The notes: a model not told the origin generated them from the sequence alone. DNA of 64,000 nucleotides from Adiantum capillus-veneris (GCA_014529385.2 CM043943.1:102832355-102896354); one strand, 5' to 3'. Counted from the stretch's first letter, positions 42,821-58,404 are shown. Program-made: numbers and translations.

Positions 42821-43269
42821 AGTTATGGACTATTTGTGGTAATAAGTAACACAATCTTTGGCGCGTCTAGCCAAAAAAGGTCTAATTCTAGAAGTTAGGG
42901 CATTTTTAAGAGACTAATCCTTTTGGTAAAATCTAATTTATTCGAAAATCGTTGTATGTTTCTTCACGTCGTGGTTTACCCTCACACGAGATGTCAACTT
43001 AAAATGTTTGTGATTCTGAAAGAAAGTATATATAAGATTAAACCAGTAGTTTGGTCCTTCAATCCTTAAATTGGTAAGGTCAAAGACGATGAAAGCTGTG
43101 AGAAGGAAACCAAAATCTTAGCCTATGTAGGACCATCTAACACCAACCAACCAATCAAGTATTTAAAGGCAGTAGGTCCAAACATAAAACCAAGATTCAA
43201 AAAAGTTTCTAAAGCTGGTGTCCCGGTTATTTAAAAAATACAATGAAAAAACCTTATGTATAGGACGTG

Positions 43270-45465
43270 TATGTAGCTGTTTTAACTTATATAATAAGAC
43301 ATAAATGAACTTTTACATTCAAAAGACAGTTGGCTTTAGAGAAAAGGAAAAAATTAGTACAAAAACAACTCAGTCTTAGAATTATCTTTATACATGGCAT
43401 ATGAGAATGAAGCCACATTCTAGTATACAATGATAGTGATCCAATAAAGAATTGCTTCCCAAGTGGTAGGAACAAGTGTACTATCTAACAGACAATAGCT
43501 TTAAGCCAAAACAAATCCAAGAAAGGATAGAGTCCTCACCTGCATACATCCAAACAAGACAACAGATACGTTAGTCTTGGATGTGTTTTACAGGTTTCAA
43601 TGGACTATATCACTTGTTATCCATGTCCATCTTACAACTTTTTTTAAACAAAACTTAAAGACATTGTCCATAGTGTTCATGTATTTTAGTCCTTTGGTTT
43701 TTGTTACTCCAAAGATTTTAAAAGAAGTACTTATAAGTATGGTATTTGTATATCCCCATCTTTTTAGATTTCAAATGGCATATATACCATTTTGATAAAA
43801 AAGGCCACCACCCCTTCTGAACCAAGTGTACTCTTAATCCCCATAACATCTCTTAGATTAGTCTTTCAATACCAAAATAACTTTGCCAATTTTTTTAGGC
43901 TCCAAATTCTCTAGCTTTTTTCAAGTACCTTGAAGCCATAAAGTATCCAAAACAAAAGCTACAAATCTCTTCAAATGAAAAAAGTATTCCATTTGAAAGG
44001 TATCAAAACTCGGTAGTGTTGTCATGCCAATTCAGATTTCTCATGCCCATTTGGGCTTTACGGGATTCGACTTACCTCAGTTTGCATGACAAATGAGAAG
44101 AAAACCCACTTAATGAGCCAAAGCCAAGAAGTTTAGAGAAAAGAACCTATTTATAACTTGACTATCAAAAAGAAAAAAACCCATATTTGTTTATGGTTCT
44201 GTTAGTGTCATGCTATATAATACAATAAGCGAGATCATTAGCAAGTATAACAATCCCAAAAAAATGGCATAAGGGAAGAAAAAACCCCATTACACCACTC
44301 AGTAGTATGTAGATTTTTCCATGCGTCAGATACATAGTAAAAAAGCCACAACTGTTAAGCTACGTATGACCGACCAGACAAACGTCAGTACCAAGTACCA
44401 AAAGGTTCCCAATTTTTTATTGTCCATATATTATTGCAAATCAATCACCACTACTCTGGTTATGCATGGGTTTGAGAATTCTCAACCACAATGAATTTAA
44501 GGCACTATACAAGTTATCAAAGGCCCTTTACTATAAGAAGCCAACATTCTACCTTAAAAAACCCTCAAAAAAACAGACAGTAATCAGCATGATTAGTATA
44601 TATCTTAAAAAAAAATATTTGAACCCATCAATATTTATCTCCAGTTTCATTAGAAAAAACGGGTCTCACAAACCAAAGTGTTTCACCATCCCTCCTCCCA
44701 TAAAATTGGGTCTTAGTGTTTCACCATCCCTCCCATTAACTATCAGTTTATGCACAGTATGCAGTTACGGTAGAGTTCCCAACAAGAAAACTAGGTTAAG
44801 CCAAGCAATACATGTGCGATACATATAATAGTAATCAAGAAGTTTCATGCAGTATGTACAACACCATTAATCAAGGTACCCTTGTCAAGGAGAATACCAA
44901 CCTGTTATGGTAGTTCAATGACTTCCATAGATGCACAATGTTGAAGCCCTCACTCCTTACTTTGAAATACACAAAGAGAGAAACACCCACAAAGTAAGTG
45001 AGGGGCCAAAGCACCCTCACACTTATATAGTGCATCTGGCTTGCTCAAGGTGACAAGATGCCCCACTATCAATTACTCAGTGGCTACGATCTCCCAAGCC
45101 GCCTCTATGGCCACTCCTACTTGCATACGGAGATTTGAGAGGGAGAGAGAGAAAGTGTAGGAGTTATCATACGCTAATGCATGTTGTATTATAGTCAAGG
45201 GGTAAAGAGAGAGCCATCGGGCGTGAAGTTTAGGGTAATGAAAGCCATGAGCTTTACAAAATCTCCTAAGGGGTGGGTACCCATGAGGTATTAGAAGGAG
45301 GAGGGTTACCCCCTATTTTGTCAAAAAAAAAACACATCAAGTAGTTCAATAGTTTAGGTCTTCAGCTTAGGAATAATAAACAAGGTAAATAGGGATCAAT
45401 GTATGAAAGGAAAATTACGTTTTTTTGTTCTATTTATATAATCAAATAGCTGTATAGATAGACAC
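43270..45465 (-). repeat. A-unit h (delta type)
   Basis: Collinear with A-unit f. On the minus strand it leads directly into the PLE3 5' end (AAACAGCTACATACACGTCC junction) without a long microsatellite. It carries the TATA/hairpin module at 44996-45030 and the donor-like site near 43537. A stop-containing ATG stretch lies near 44920. Confidence 0.65.
44996..45030 (-). promoter_or_regulatory. A-unit h TATA box with adjacent hairpin
   Basis: Minus-strand CTATATAA (45023-45030) precedes GTGAGGG (45014-45020), which pairs with CCCTCAC within 44996-45004. Confidence 0.55.
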
Positions 45466-45473
45466 ACATGTGT

Positions 45474-47777
45474 GTGTAGCTGTTTTATCATAATTAATAA
45501 GACATAATTGAACTTTTTACATTCAAAAGAGAGTTTGCTTCAGAATAAAGGAAATCATAAGTACAAAAACTACTCAGCCTTAGAATTATCTTTGTACAAT
45601 GTTTGTAACAAATGAAGCCTCATTCCGGTATACAAATAATAGAAGAACTTCCCCTGTAGTAGGTGTATATGTAATTCTGTGTTGGGGGACAATTTGCTAA
45701 AGCCAAAAACAATTTCCAAGATAAGATAGAGTTCTTACCTACATCCATCCAAACAAGACAACAGATATGTTAGCCTTGGATGTGTTTTATAGGTATCAAT
45801 GGACTATATCAGTTGTTATCCATGTCCATCTCACAAATGTTTTTTAAAACTTTACAAGCTTAGTCGAAAGTATTTCATGTATTCAAAAAAATGTTTATAA
45901 TCCCAAAGTTAATATTTAGTATAAATAAAGTTTTATTTGATTAGAAGGCCATGACCCCTTCTAATCCAAGTGACTTAACCCCCCAATTTTTTGAGTAATT
46001 TTCCGATTAGTGAGGCACCATCATATGAAGCAATAAAAAGAAGCCTTAAAAATTCCTTTTAGAAGTTCAAAATTGTTTTAGTTTACTCCAAACAGATATA
46101 GTTTATGTTAATATGGAATCCAATCTTTTAGCAAACCAAGTGGTATCCAGCCAGTTTCGAATGTCAAAACCAAAAAAAGACTAACTGCTAATACGGTTTT
46201 TTTTTTGAAAAAACAAGAAACTACACCCACCCATGTAAATAATGTTTTGCAACTGCTAATACGGTAAAAAAAAAAAAAAACAAGAAACTACACCCACCCA
46301 TGTAAATAATGTTTTGCATCATCTCATCCAAACAACTAGGTAATGAACGAGCAAAGCCTCGGGATGCAGTCGAGGCAAACTCCCCTACAAACCCTAGCAA
46401 AAACATCCAATATCAGTGCACAGTAGGCCAAAAAAACCCCTTCATATCCACATAGCCAACCCAAATGATGGGTCTTACCATGCTTTATGTGATAGTGATC
46501 AATATACCATGCTTAAGTGATAGTACCAAGTCAATCTCAAAGATAAAAAATAAGAAGCTACACCTGCCTATGTGAATGCAAATAATGCATTGGATTATCC
46601 CATCCAAACAACCAAGTAATGAACAAGTCCAGCAACGATGCGCAACCAAGACCAACTCTGTTACGACCCCTTAACAAAAACATCCAACATTAGTGCGCAG
46701 TAGGTCAGAAAAAAACCCCTCTTTTATGTTCACATATCCAACCCAAATGGTGGGCCTATCCAGTCTTTGTATGATAGTAATCAATAAACCATGCAGAAGT
46801 GACAGCACCAAGTTAATCCCAAAGCACCATCAGCATGTCAGTATGAACTCATAATAACAAGCAGAGTATCCACCATGTGTTGTTTGTGTAAGCACCATCA
46901 GCATGTCAGGTCATTCTCAATAGAGTACTGCCTTGCCAAGCCTAACGGTAGAAACCCCAAATTTATTTAATAAAACCAATGAACAGTTAATGTAAAGCAG
47001 CCAAGAACCAGGGTTTTACAGAGTTTAAGCGGCAATAGCTGGTATGTCATACCCCAAAACCACCTATAATAAAAAACTTCAGATCCTCATAACAGTATTC
47101 ATGCAAAGTTGATAGAAAAACCAAAATCCAGTAGTGGGGTCAAAGCCATGCCAAAACACCATCACCCATGCCATATACTTATCGACCAACGAACCTTAAA
47201 CAAGTTCAGCTACACTGAGTGAAACCCACATGAAGTGCCATACCATCAAACTGATAGCAACACCATTACAGTAATATTGGCCTAAAAGATAGGTGTGCAG
47301 CAATGCAAAAAACTCATAATAACAAGCAGAGTATCCACCATGTGTTGTTTGTGTTGCGAGCTCCATACTTCGGTGCAGTAGAGAAATAGAAACACAGTCC
47401 TAGTTTATGCAAGAAAAAAGATGCATACAAAGCTAAGTGAGGGGTAGAGTTGCACCCTCACCTCTTAAATAGAGGAAGGAGGAAGGCCGCCATCACTATG
47501 TAGCGAGCAGAGCGTCATGAGTGGAGCGATCCCCTCCTTCGGAACCGAAACTGTGAGGCCGCCTATGATGTAGTATGTCAAAGCGAAAAAACCACCATAG
47601 CGCCTTCACGGTCGGGTTTACAAAAGGTAGTATAACAATTTCTTAGGTTTTTAGTAACACTTATGATTTATAAGGGCCATGTCCCATGGTGGATACCCTA
47701 AGTAGTGAAGTTAGGAAGCGTGTTTAAGTAGAATCCAGGATGTCAATTATGCTAGAGACTCTTAAAGGAAATTATAC
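45474..47777 (-). repeat. A-unit i (gamma-like)
   Basis: It starts with the conserved AGCTGTTTTA end. The first 150 bp match A-unit g and the rest is diverged from A-units c and d. A local duplication of a CAAGAAACTACACCCACCC stretch occurs at 46215-46240 and 46280-46300. The promoter module is at 47434-47470 and a (TG)n tract follows. Confidence 0.6.
47434..47470 (-). promoter_or_regulatory. A-unit i TATA-like box with adjacent hairpin
   Basis: A weaker minus-strand CTATTTAAG (about 47463-47471) precedes GTGAGGG pairing with CCCTCAC (47434-47461). The stem is kept although the TATA box has drifted. Confidence 0.5.
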
Positions 47778-47822
47778 TGTGTGTGTGTGTGTGTGTGTGT
47801 ATGTGTGTGTGTGTGTGTGTGT
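47778..47822. repeat. (TG)n microsatellite at the A-unit i / PLE remnant junction
   Basis: A GT run of about 45 bp with one interruption (TGTATG). Confidence 0.95.
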
Positions 47823-48375
47823 TGGCATCCTTACCCAAGCACCATACACAATGTTAAGTCAGTAGGCTCCTGAGCCTACTGCCTCACAAAATAGAATCTC
47901 AAAAGAGATATACCACATCAAAAAGTCCACGAAGAAAGTGAAGAAAGTCTCATTTGAACTATATCTGATAATGTCTTTAGAGAAGATTATACTCCAGTAG
48001 GAGAAAATAGTGTGGATGTTGTTTGTAGTCTTTTGTGGATATTTTCAATTATTATTATTTTATTTCTCAGGGTCATAGATAATCCTCATATGAGCAATCC
48101 ATTTAAAGATAGTATGTTTCTAAAAACACAAGAATTAGATTAATTACACATGGATGAGTAAATTTGGATTAACTTGCAACCTTAAACTGGCAAAGACAAA
48201 AGACTACAATATCCGTGAGTAGGAACCCAATCATTAGTCAAGGAAAGACCACCTAACACGTGTCAACCTAATAAGGAATTAAAGACTATCGCTCAATCAA
48301 AACCTATAGACCAAAAAATAATCTAAACTGAGCGACTCGGTCCACCCAATTACCTAGGAGGGCCTTGTGTTTAGG
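47823..48375 (-). mobile_element. PLE deletion remnant
   Basis: It has a PLE-type 3' end (CACCATACACAATG, then a CAGTAGGCTCC/TGAGCCTACTG hairpin at 47860-47881). Then, without RT sequence, comes a segment aligning with the PLE1 5' region at about 9640-9960 (phrases AAGACTACAATA..., GACCACCTAACA, GTCAACC). Either an internal deletion or a non-autonomous derivative is possible. Confidence 0.55.
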
Positions 48376-48704
48376 CACTGTTCCATTGTTTAGCATTTTT
48401 TAAGTTTATCATAATCCAAGTCAATCCATACTCTTCAAGAAGTATCATCAAGATCTATGCAACTTTCCATTATGTTTGTTTGAAGTGAATACGGAAATAT
48501 TATTATGTACCTAGAACTATTGATTTAATCAATTTTCAAGCCATAAACTAGGCCCATCAACTTGCTAAGCCCAAATATTGAAAGCATATAAACAGATAGC
48601 TCAAACCAACATGTGATTAATTAAGCCCATGGATTTTTCCGACCAGTCCATAGTCTTAAAGTGTTAGGAATCTCATCTTAAATTACATTTAAAAAAAGTG
48701 TTTA
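48376..48704. other. Unassigned spacer
   Basis: AT-rich sequence without a recognisable gene, repeat or promoter by eye. Confidence 0.4.
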
Positions 48705-50600
<1,896 letters not shown>

Positions 50601-52139
50601 GTTATCACGACGTTGTGGTAAAATCAAAAGAGCCACACCCTCTGGAGAGGTGTGTGTGTGAGTATGCATACTTCATAAGTAATTGTGCATGCAAATACTC
50701 CATTATGCATGTCTTTAAAAAGCCAAAAAATGCATCCCTAGGTATGGACCAAATGGGTAGCATTAACCATAATATGCTATACCTAGGGGATTCACTCTAT
50801 AAACAAAACGGGACACCACCTGCAAGCAGAAAACTTTGATAAAACCCCTATATACAACTCGTATTAAGAGATATGACCCCCCTTTCTATGCTTATACAAC
50901 AATCAATGAAGAAAATTATCATACCCCTATCTTACATATAAAATTTAGGACTTACATGATCTAACTGAGTAAAACTAGTCAAAGAGTGTGTAACATAGTG
51001 ACTGGCAATGTACTAAGGAACCACTTCTATTGATAACTAGATGTACCTTCAATGTGTCTTAGTTTGACTTTCAAACTATGTGCATGATCAACCTCCACTT
51101 TGGCTACTCGTCCAATTTTGACCCATCCAAAGCTAATGTAAATCAATCCTTGACTTGCTCCAAATCAGCCCTTATTGATAACCGGCTTGATGCAAAATTT
51201 GATGTGTGACCTGATAAAAAAACTTCTCCTAAATTTATCCAAGTTCTAGTGTACATAGGTGACCAATCGCTACAAGTAATCAACCCAGGTTAGGTCCCCT
51301 CCCCCCCCCCCCCCCCCCCCCCCCGCCAAATATGATACCCCCCTCCCTTATTTTTAAGCTTAGGAGACAAATTATTGGGGGCCTACCCCTAACTTACGCT
51401 TATATAACTTGTAAAAAAAACCCTCCCATGCACTTACGTGGTGCGAAAAGTTTTCCATGGTGATTTCCTCGGGATGCTATATTTACATTGGACAACCACT
51501 TCATCCAGTAGCCAGCCTGCAACTCGGGAAACTAGAGCATAAGGAGTATGGTAAGCATTCAATAAACCAAATTTTATACAGTTGAAGGTCTCCAAAAAGG
51601 CAATCCAACTAAATAGCCAAAATCCTCTTTAAGTAATTTACACGCCAAGTAGGGAACAACAATTTAGGGATGTAAAAAACAGGTCCTTGGGACATCATTT
51701 AAAGCATGTGAAGGTGGGGTGGGTAGGTCAGGTACACGGCCTCTAAGTATCCGGCTAGATCCAATTTAACGATACACCACATTTTGTAAATCAACCAATT
51801 GTGTGTCAACCTTCAGGTAGATATGATCAAGCAATTGGGGACATAGCTAAACTGTTAAAGAAAGCACTATAATTGAGCAATTGTGAGAGACGAAAACACA
51901 CATCATTGAGCCAGATTGTCAGTGTTTGTGACCTATATCCAATTGAGGTTAAAAATAAACTATTTCTTTTAAATAAGAATGTGTGTGTGATCCATCTTGT
52001 CGGACAATGTGGCAAGGGTAGGGTCTGCATGGTGGGAAGCCAATCCTTGTCAAGGATACTCATAAAGAAAATACCGGATAGGGATTCCAAACCTTTATAT
52101 GGAATGAGACAAAAATCTCTCATCTACTAAGGGTAGAAA
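50601..52139. other. Unassigned segment with a poly(C) tract
   Basis: No gene, RT fragment or A-unit landmark is recognised. A run of about 28 C lies at 51297-51324, followed by repeated CCCCTCCC/ACCCC clusters. It probably is the diverged interior of another array block. Confidence 0.4.
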
Positions 52140-52629
52140 TATATTGTAATGTTTACATGTGTGTGTGTGCGCGCGTGTGTGTGTAGGTGGGTGGCCCACC
52201 CCCATCCCTAAGGAGAGGATCCACATGGCCGGGGGTAGGGCCCACCATGTGGAACCGTACCCCCAACTAAATATGAACAATTTAGTGACAAAGATGTCCA
52301 AACAATCCATATGTAGTGTCCAAAGAGGTATTTTCCATATTGAAAGAGGTTACCATTTTGGTAAAATTGGTGCCAATAAGGCTAAGTTATATACACATCA
52401 CATTCCTAAAACAACCATCTGATTTAAGCATACCTTGTCAAAGTCAAGGAGAATTTTCCAGTCTAAGGTAATAGATTTATATGACATATGTGCTTGACCA
52501 GATTAGGAGCCGTGGCCCCAACCCATTACTTTGGATTAGGTGGGTCAAGTCAAAAAAATATAGCAGGTCTAGGCCCATTGCATGGTGCTAACCTGACCAA
52601 AGGCTAGCTAGAGACAAGTGTATGTGTGT
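52140..52629 (-). mobile_element. PLE 3' stub
   Basis: A (TG)n/(GC) tract (52158-52184) is followed by GTGGGTGGCCCACCCCCATCCC and the interlocked motif at 52220-52264; no RT frame follows before the next block begins at about 52630. The motif's sequence differs from PLE1-3 but its pairing scheme is the same. It is a severely 5'-truncated or internally deleted copy of the PLE4 type, to judge by the shared GTGGCCC.CCCCCA.CCCT.AGGA context. Confidence 0.5.
52220..52264 (-). other. Interlocked inverted repeats of the 3' stub
   Basis: TCCACATGG (52220-52228) pairs with CCATGTGGA (52245-52253). GGGGGTAGG (52231-52239) pairs with CCGTACCCCC (52255-52264) with one bulge. Confidence 0.6.
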
Positions 52630-54430
<1,801 letters not shown>

Positions 54431-54782
54431 TAATTATTCAAGGTTTTGTACATGCCTTTGGAGAATTCCAAACAAATTACAACATAAAGGGCTTTTCCAT
54501 GCCAGAAAATAAAAATGAGAGAGAAAGGGGGGGTTCTTTGGCTTTAAAATCCATCATTGCATCCTAGCTTTGGAGGCATCCATCCTTCTATCATTCTTCT
54601 GCTAGTGAGGTTGTCGCCTGTGCCATGTTTAGAAGATTATAGAAGCCTGTTACAAAAACTTGCATCTTTTTCTCTAATGGTATTATGTAAGCATGTGTTC
54701 GTGTGTGCATAATATCACGGAGTGTTGGCAACTCGTGTCCTGTGTTTCATATGCTGTGTGTGTGTGTGTGTGTGTGTGTGTG
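54431..54782. other. Spacer ending in a (TG)n tract
   Basis: No recognisable gene. A GT run of about 29 bp (54754-54782) touches the PLE4 3' end. Confidence 0.6.
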
Positions 54783-54809
54783 GCCCTCCCCCAACCCTGA
54801 GGAAAGGTG

Positions 54810-54848
54810 CACTTGGTGGAGGATAGGGCACCAAGTGGACCTATCCTC
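54810..54848 (-). other. PLE4 3'-terminal interlocked inverted repeats
   Basis: CACTTGGTG (54810-54818) pairs perfectly with CACCAAGTG (54829-54837). GAGGATAGG (54819-54827) pairs perfectly with CCTATCCTC (54840-54848). The RT frame's TAG stop lies inside the second pair. A minus-strand GGGTTGGGGGAGGG tract and (CA)n follow. Confidence 0.7.
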
Positions 54849-56511
54849 TACCAATTCTATGTTTTAAGGTATTGATGGTAAATCTAATGCCAGGAAATTG
54901 ATTCCCCTCAATGAAATTGGTAATACATGTAATTATCTTCTCTTTTTGGAACCCATCCTCTACAAACATAGAGACTAGTTTATTTAAGTCTGTTACCGCA
55001 TATGATTCTTGGGATGCATTATACAATATGGGAAGAACTTGTGACATGCATACGTTATATGCCATCCTTTTAGGCCGCTTACTGACTGCATGAATAAACG
55101 AAACATTAGGGCATGGTAATTTGTCTTTTTTCCATGCGGTGTATGTAACATACTCTCCTTCTATTGATTCGCATAATTGGATATGTGTATTCAAATACGT
55201 GGTTTGGTTCTCCTTGTGTGTGGCTTTAATCCCAATAATGTCTAAAGGGTAAATTGTAAAGGGGTCCTCTTGGGACAAATGTTTTTTGTGATTTAAACAT
55301 TGTGAAATAAATGGATTATTAGCAAATAGCAAATCATCCTATATCTCCATGAATATAAGAACGCTTTCATTATATCAAATTGTGTAAGCCGAGATAGATT
55401 TTTTATGTATTCAATTTCATACCATGCCAAATACAAATTACACCACAATGGTGAGCAATTCTATCCCATTGGTATACCTTTTTCTTGGCAATAAATATGT
55501 TTACCTAATTTTGTAAAGCAGATATCAAGAACAAATTCATTGATGTTATGTAAGTATTCAAATATCCAAACAACTTCACTTTTCTTTTTGGTAAGCACAA
55601 TCTGTTTGCGGCATTTCTTAAATGCAAGATATTTCATAGTTTTTATGAGTTTAATAATGTTGTTTAGTACCTCAAGTAGTCCATGCGTGCCTTTATGAGG
55701 GATAGCTTCACAACAGGATGTTACATCAAAGGAATGAATGTTTGTAATACGTTTTGGTAGATTAATCAAGAAATCATATTGATTATTAATCATCCAATAC
55801 CTGTTGGTTTGTGTTCCAAAAAACAAATGTAGCTTTTTATGTATGATTTCGGTGTATTCTATAAACCCTTGTATTAGTCCTTCGACTAATTTGGTGATTA
55901 TAGTTGTAGCAGGAGTAAATACACAAATATGTGCATTAGTGATCCATCTAAAATCCATTTTATGGATTTTAAAATTTCCCATAAGATATGGGAAAGTGAA
56001 CATTGATGGTGTTTCGAACCCAATCTCTTGGGTATAAGATCCTATGGCTTGGCAAATTTCTTCTTCTTGTGAGGAAAGAAGATGGAATTCAGGGCTTCCT
56101 AACCTTCTTCTTACTGCTAATTGGATGATTTTTTTACATATGAACACTAGAGTTTGTGTAGATTTATCAAGTTCACATATAAATAAATATTTTAAAATAT
56201 ATTTAATTTCATCCATCAAAGTCTATGTTCTTGTACCAGGGAGTTTGGTTTTGCCTATGAAAGGGAAATTTTTGGGCAAACTTCTCATTAACTGAACTAT
56301 GGATAGAATTGTGATGAGCTTTACTATCCTCACATCCTAAAAGGATACATAAGGTCTTCCATACATTGCTAAGCTCTTTTATTATCGACTTAGGGTTTAT
56401 TGGTACTAATGGTATGTGATTTAATCCTTTCTTAATAAACTCTTGGAAAGTTTTTTGTATAGCTAGGGTTAGTGGTGATCACATGTCTTCCAAAGGGTTA
56501 TAGGTCAACTA
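54841..56511 (-). pseudogene. PLE4 reverse transcriptase
   Basis: Frame 56219-55461 (252 aa) contains GNFKIHKMDFRWITNA (fingers), FDVTSCCEAIPHKG (motif A) and ends exactly at motif B, GIPMG, because of a TAG stop. The same frame continues NCSPLWCNLYLAWYE. The motif C region near 55330 has lost one base, so DDLLFANNP is only readable after a shift. Frame 55332-54841 (163 aa) is the RT C-terminal/thumb part with TYLNTHI, YTAWKKDKLPCPNVSFIH and FVEDGF. Upstream, 56510-56225 encodes a QEFIKKGLNHIP stretch matching the PLE3 pre-RT segment. No endonuclease domain is seen. Confidence 0.75.
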
Positions 56512-56990
56512 AAAAGTTAGAAAACGTTTTATGAGTTAAACAGATAGTGCATCTCTGGAAGTCGTCAAAGAATTTCAGAGTAATCTTTGATCCCTTAATG
56601 ACTCTAACCTCTTAGAAATGGTACCAAAAATTTCCAAGGTTTTTCCTTTTCTACCGGTTAAGTAGATTGAAATTGAATCTTTTGGGGTGGACCATCAGTA
56701 GTGGGTCCTATCTAACAAAGACTTTCTAGCACCTATTCTTAGTGAAACTTGGGTTTACCTAGCTAATCTCCCTGCCTCTACTATTGAAGACTACATACTG
56801 AAAATTTTGAAGGGTGGATAGTTCCTAGACAAAGGGAAACTCATAAAAGCCCCCTTCAACCTCAACCGCATTGACCATTCCGAATGCCCTTCCAATACAG
56901 GCCTCTATATTCGTACAAAGGGTCCAACATGGGGTTTGCCAAAAGTAACCCAAATTTTTACACAGAATCCATCTAGTATGTCTGGTCGTT
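56512..56990 (+). pseudogene. Inverted fragment of the PLE N-terminal domain
   Basis: Plus-strand reading gives EFQSNL, NDSNLLEMVPKISKVFPFLP, IEIESFGVDHQ, ETWVYLANLPA and FNLNRIDHSECPSNTGLYIRTKG with scattered stops. These match PLE1 8037-7351, which is on the opposite strand. It is a fragment in inverted orientation relative to the array. Confidence 0.7.
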
Positions 56991-57123
56991 TTTGGAAAAA
57001 GGGCTAATGAGGAGAATCTGTTTAATATACCAAGGTTTCCTTGGACGTCAAAGTAGTCTTCTTCTTCTTCTTTTTTTATGACACCTGGTTTTGAAAGGCG
57101 ATGGACGGTGGCACGGTGCCCCC

Positions 57124-57214
<91 letters not shown>

Positions 57215-57260
57215 AGCTGGTGGAGTCTTCGAGACGGGTGTCTGAAAGGCGGTGGGTGGT

Positions 57261-57298
<38 letters not shown>

Positions 57299-57844
57299 CA
57301 GCACTCTGCACTGGGGGAAAGGCCGCTGGATGATGAGAGTGTGCTTGTGCCTCGAGGAGCAGGATCAAGGGCACGACTCAGAGAGAGATGAGGAGGTGGA
57401 GGGGGGAGGCAGGCTTACACCACTCGGGAGGGAGGCTTCGGCAGGAGCAGCTCATAGTTGGTTGGGGGGGACACACCATTGGACACACGACAGAAGTGGG
57501 GCTGAAGGCTTGGGCACGGAGGGAGTCTCTCTCTCTTTCTCTCTCTCTCTCTCTCATTGCTGGAGCTGCAGGCGGCTATCGATGCAGGTGAAGGGGGAAG
57601 GTAGGCAGGGGTTTCTGCACGCATGTCTTCTCTCTGTGGACTAGTGAGGGCTCGGAGGTTGGAAGCCGATGCGGAAAGGGGAGAGGCAGTCACGGCGAGG
57701 CTGGGCAGGAGGCGCAAGGCGAGGGAGCTATGCGAGCAGAGGGGAGCACATGTGGACGCAGGGGGGAGAGAATATTGAGAGGGGGAGGTGGGAAATATTC
57801 GGCAGTATCAATTAAGAAATTGCCTTTCTTTATTGATGTGCCAG
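56991..57844. repeat. CT-rich insertion splitting the inverted PLE fragment
   Basis: About 850 bp with a C run (57121-57134), (CT)n at 57135-57211, a second (CT)n at 57262-57296 and a third near 57528-57555. The block GGTG..TGAAAGGCGRTGG is repeated on either side of the first CT run (57086 and 57237). Overlapping open frames are microsatellite artefacts. The origin is unknown; the flanks rejoin as continuous PLE sequence. Confidence 0.55.
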
Positions 57845-58030
57845 TATGTCCCTACGTATATGTCGTTTGACCCTATGTTAAATGTGCTTGCAAGTTTCTT
57901 GACCCAAAAGTTTCATGCGAATCCATCATCGTGTGGTTTGATCATGCCATTTGGTTTATTCTCAACCATCTGGACCTACTCTTCTCCAAAAAACCGGTGG
58001 ACTTTCATCTCTCCCTTATTTATTCTTGGC
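57845..58030 (+). pseudogene. Inverted PLE N-terminal fragment, continuation
   Basis: In the correct frame it reads YVKCACKFLDPKVSCESIIVWFDHAIWFILNHL and then SKKPVDFHLSLIYSW. It aligns with PLE1 7300-7200 and PLE3 31440-31270. It stops where the hAT-like element begins (CAGGGATTTTAA at 58030). Confidence 0.65.
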
Positions 58031-58279
58031 AGGGATTTTAATTATGTGATGACGCATTTTGTTAAATGTTAATTATTGTTGTTATTATCACTATTTTTTT
58101 CATGTTAATAACATATCTAATGTCATGACTTACGAAAACCGGTAGAAAACGTAGAACCGGCGGGGCAACCAATAAACCCCGGTAGGCCCAGCGAGCACTT
58201 TACAAACCCCGACGGGCCCGACGGGGAAAGCAAGAATCCCGCTGGCCCCGTCATGTTCCCCCGCCATATTTGGTGGCTC

Positions 58280-58286
58280 TATATAA
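58280..58286 (+). promoter_or_regulatory. hAT-like element TATA box
   Basis: TATATAA lies after the GC-rich subterminal block, followed about 25-30 bp later by a CATCACATCACATCACC start-like region. It is the natural promoter for the transposase at 59162. Confidence 0.55.
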
Positions 58287-58404
58287 CCCTGTAGTAGACA
58301 TCACATCACATCACCGCTTCCTCTAAATTTGGTCATCCTTTAAAATTTAGAAGAAAAACTAAAGGTAAAAAAATGAATAGTCTTTAAAAAAATTAAAACT
58401 TAAT

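Larger units (their letters stand above)
28860..43258 (-). mobile_element. PLE3, Penelope-like element with two nested insertions
   Basis: This is the longest PLE copy. Its coding parts on the minus strand run from about 42980 and 36962 through 31958-31063, 30910-30401 and 30222-29526 to 29471-28928. It is split by a coding-free unit (32028-36702, duplication AGTAT) and by a pol-less LTR element (36987-42820, duplication AGTTA). Excising both restores collinearity with PLE1. The 5' boundary is where both copies read CCTTATGTATAGGA beside an A-unit. Frames carry stops and shifts, so it is inactive. Confidence 0.7.
54783..56511 (-). mobile_element. PLE4, diverged Penelope-like element
   Basis: A second PLE subfamily on the minus strand. 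Coding sequence runs from about 56510 to 54841 and ends inside the terminal interlocked motif (54810-54848). It is cut at 56511, where plus-strand PLE1-type sequence begins. It lacks the N-terminal domain and carries at least one in-frame stop and a frame break at the catalytic motif, so it is dead. It is better preserved than PLE1-3. Confidence 0.7.

Noticed and set aside
54783-54850. HDV-like self-cleaving ribozyme at the PLE 3' end
   Set aside because: The 1-2-1'-2' topology fits only superficially; there is no P3 hairpin between the segments and no room for the catalytic joining strand.
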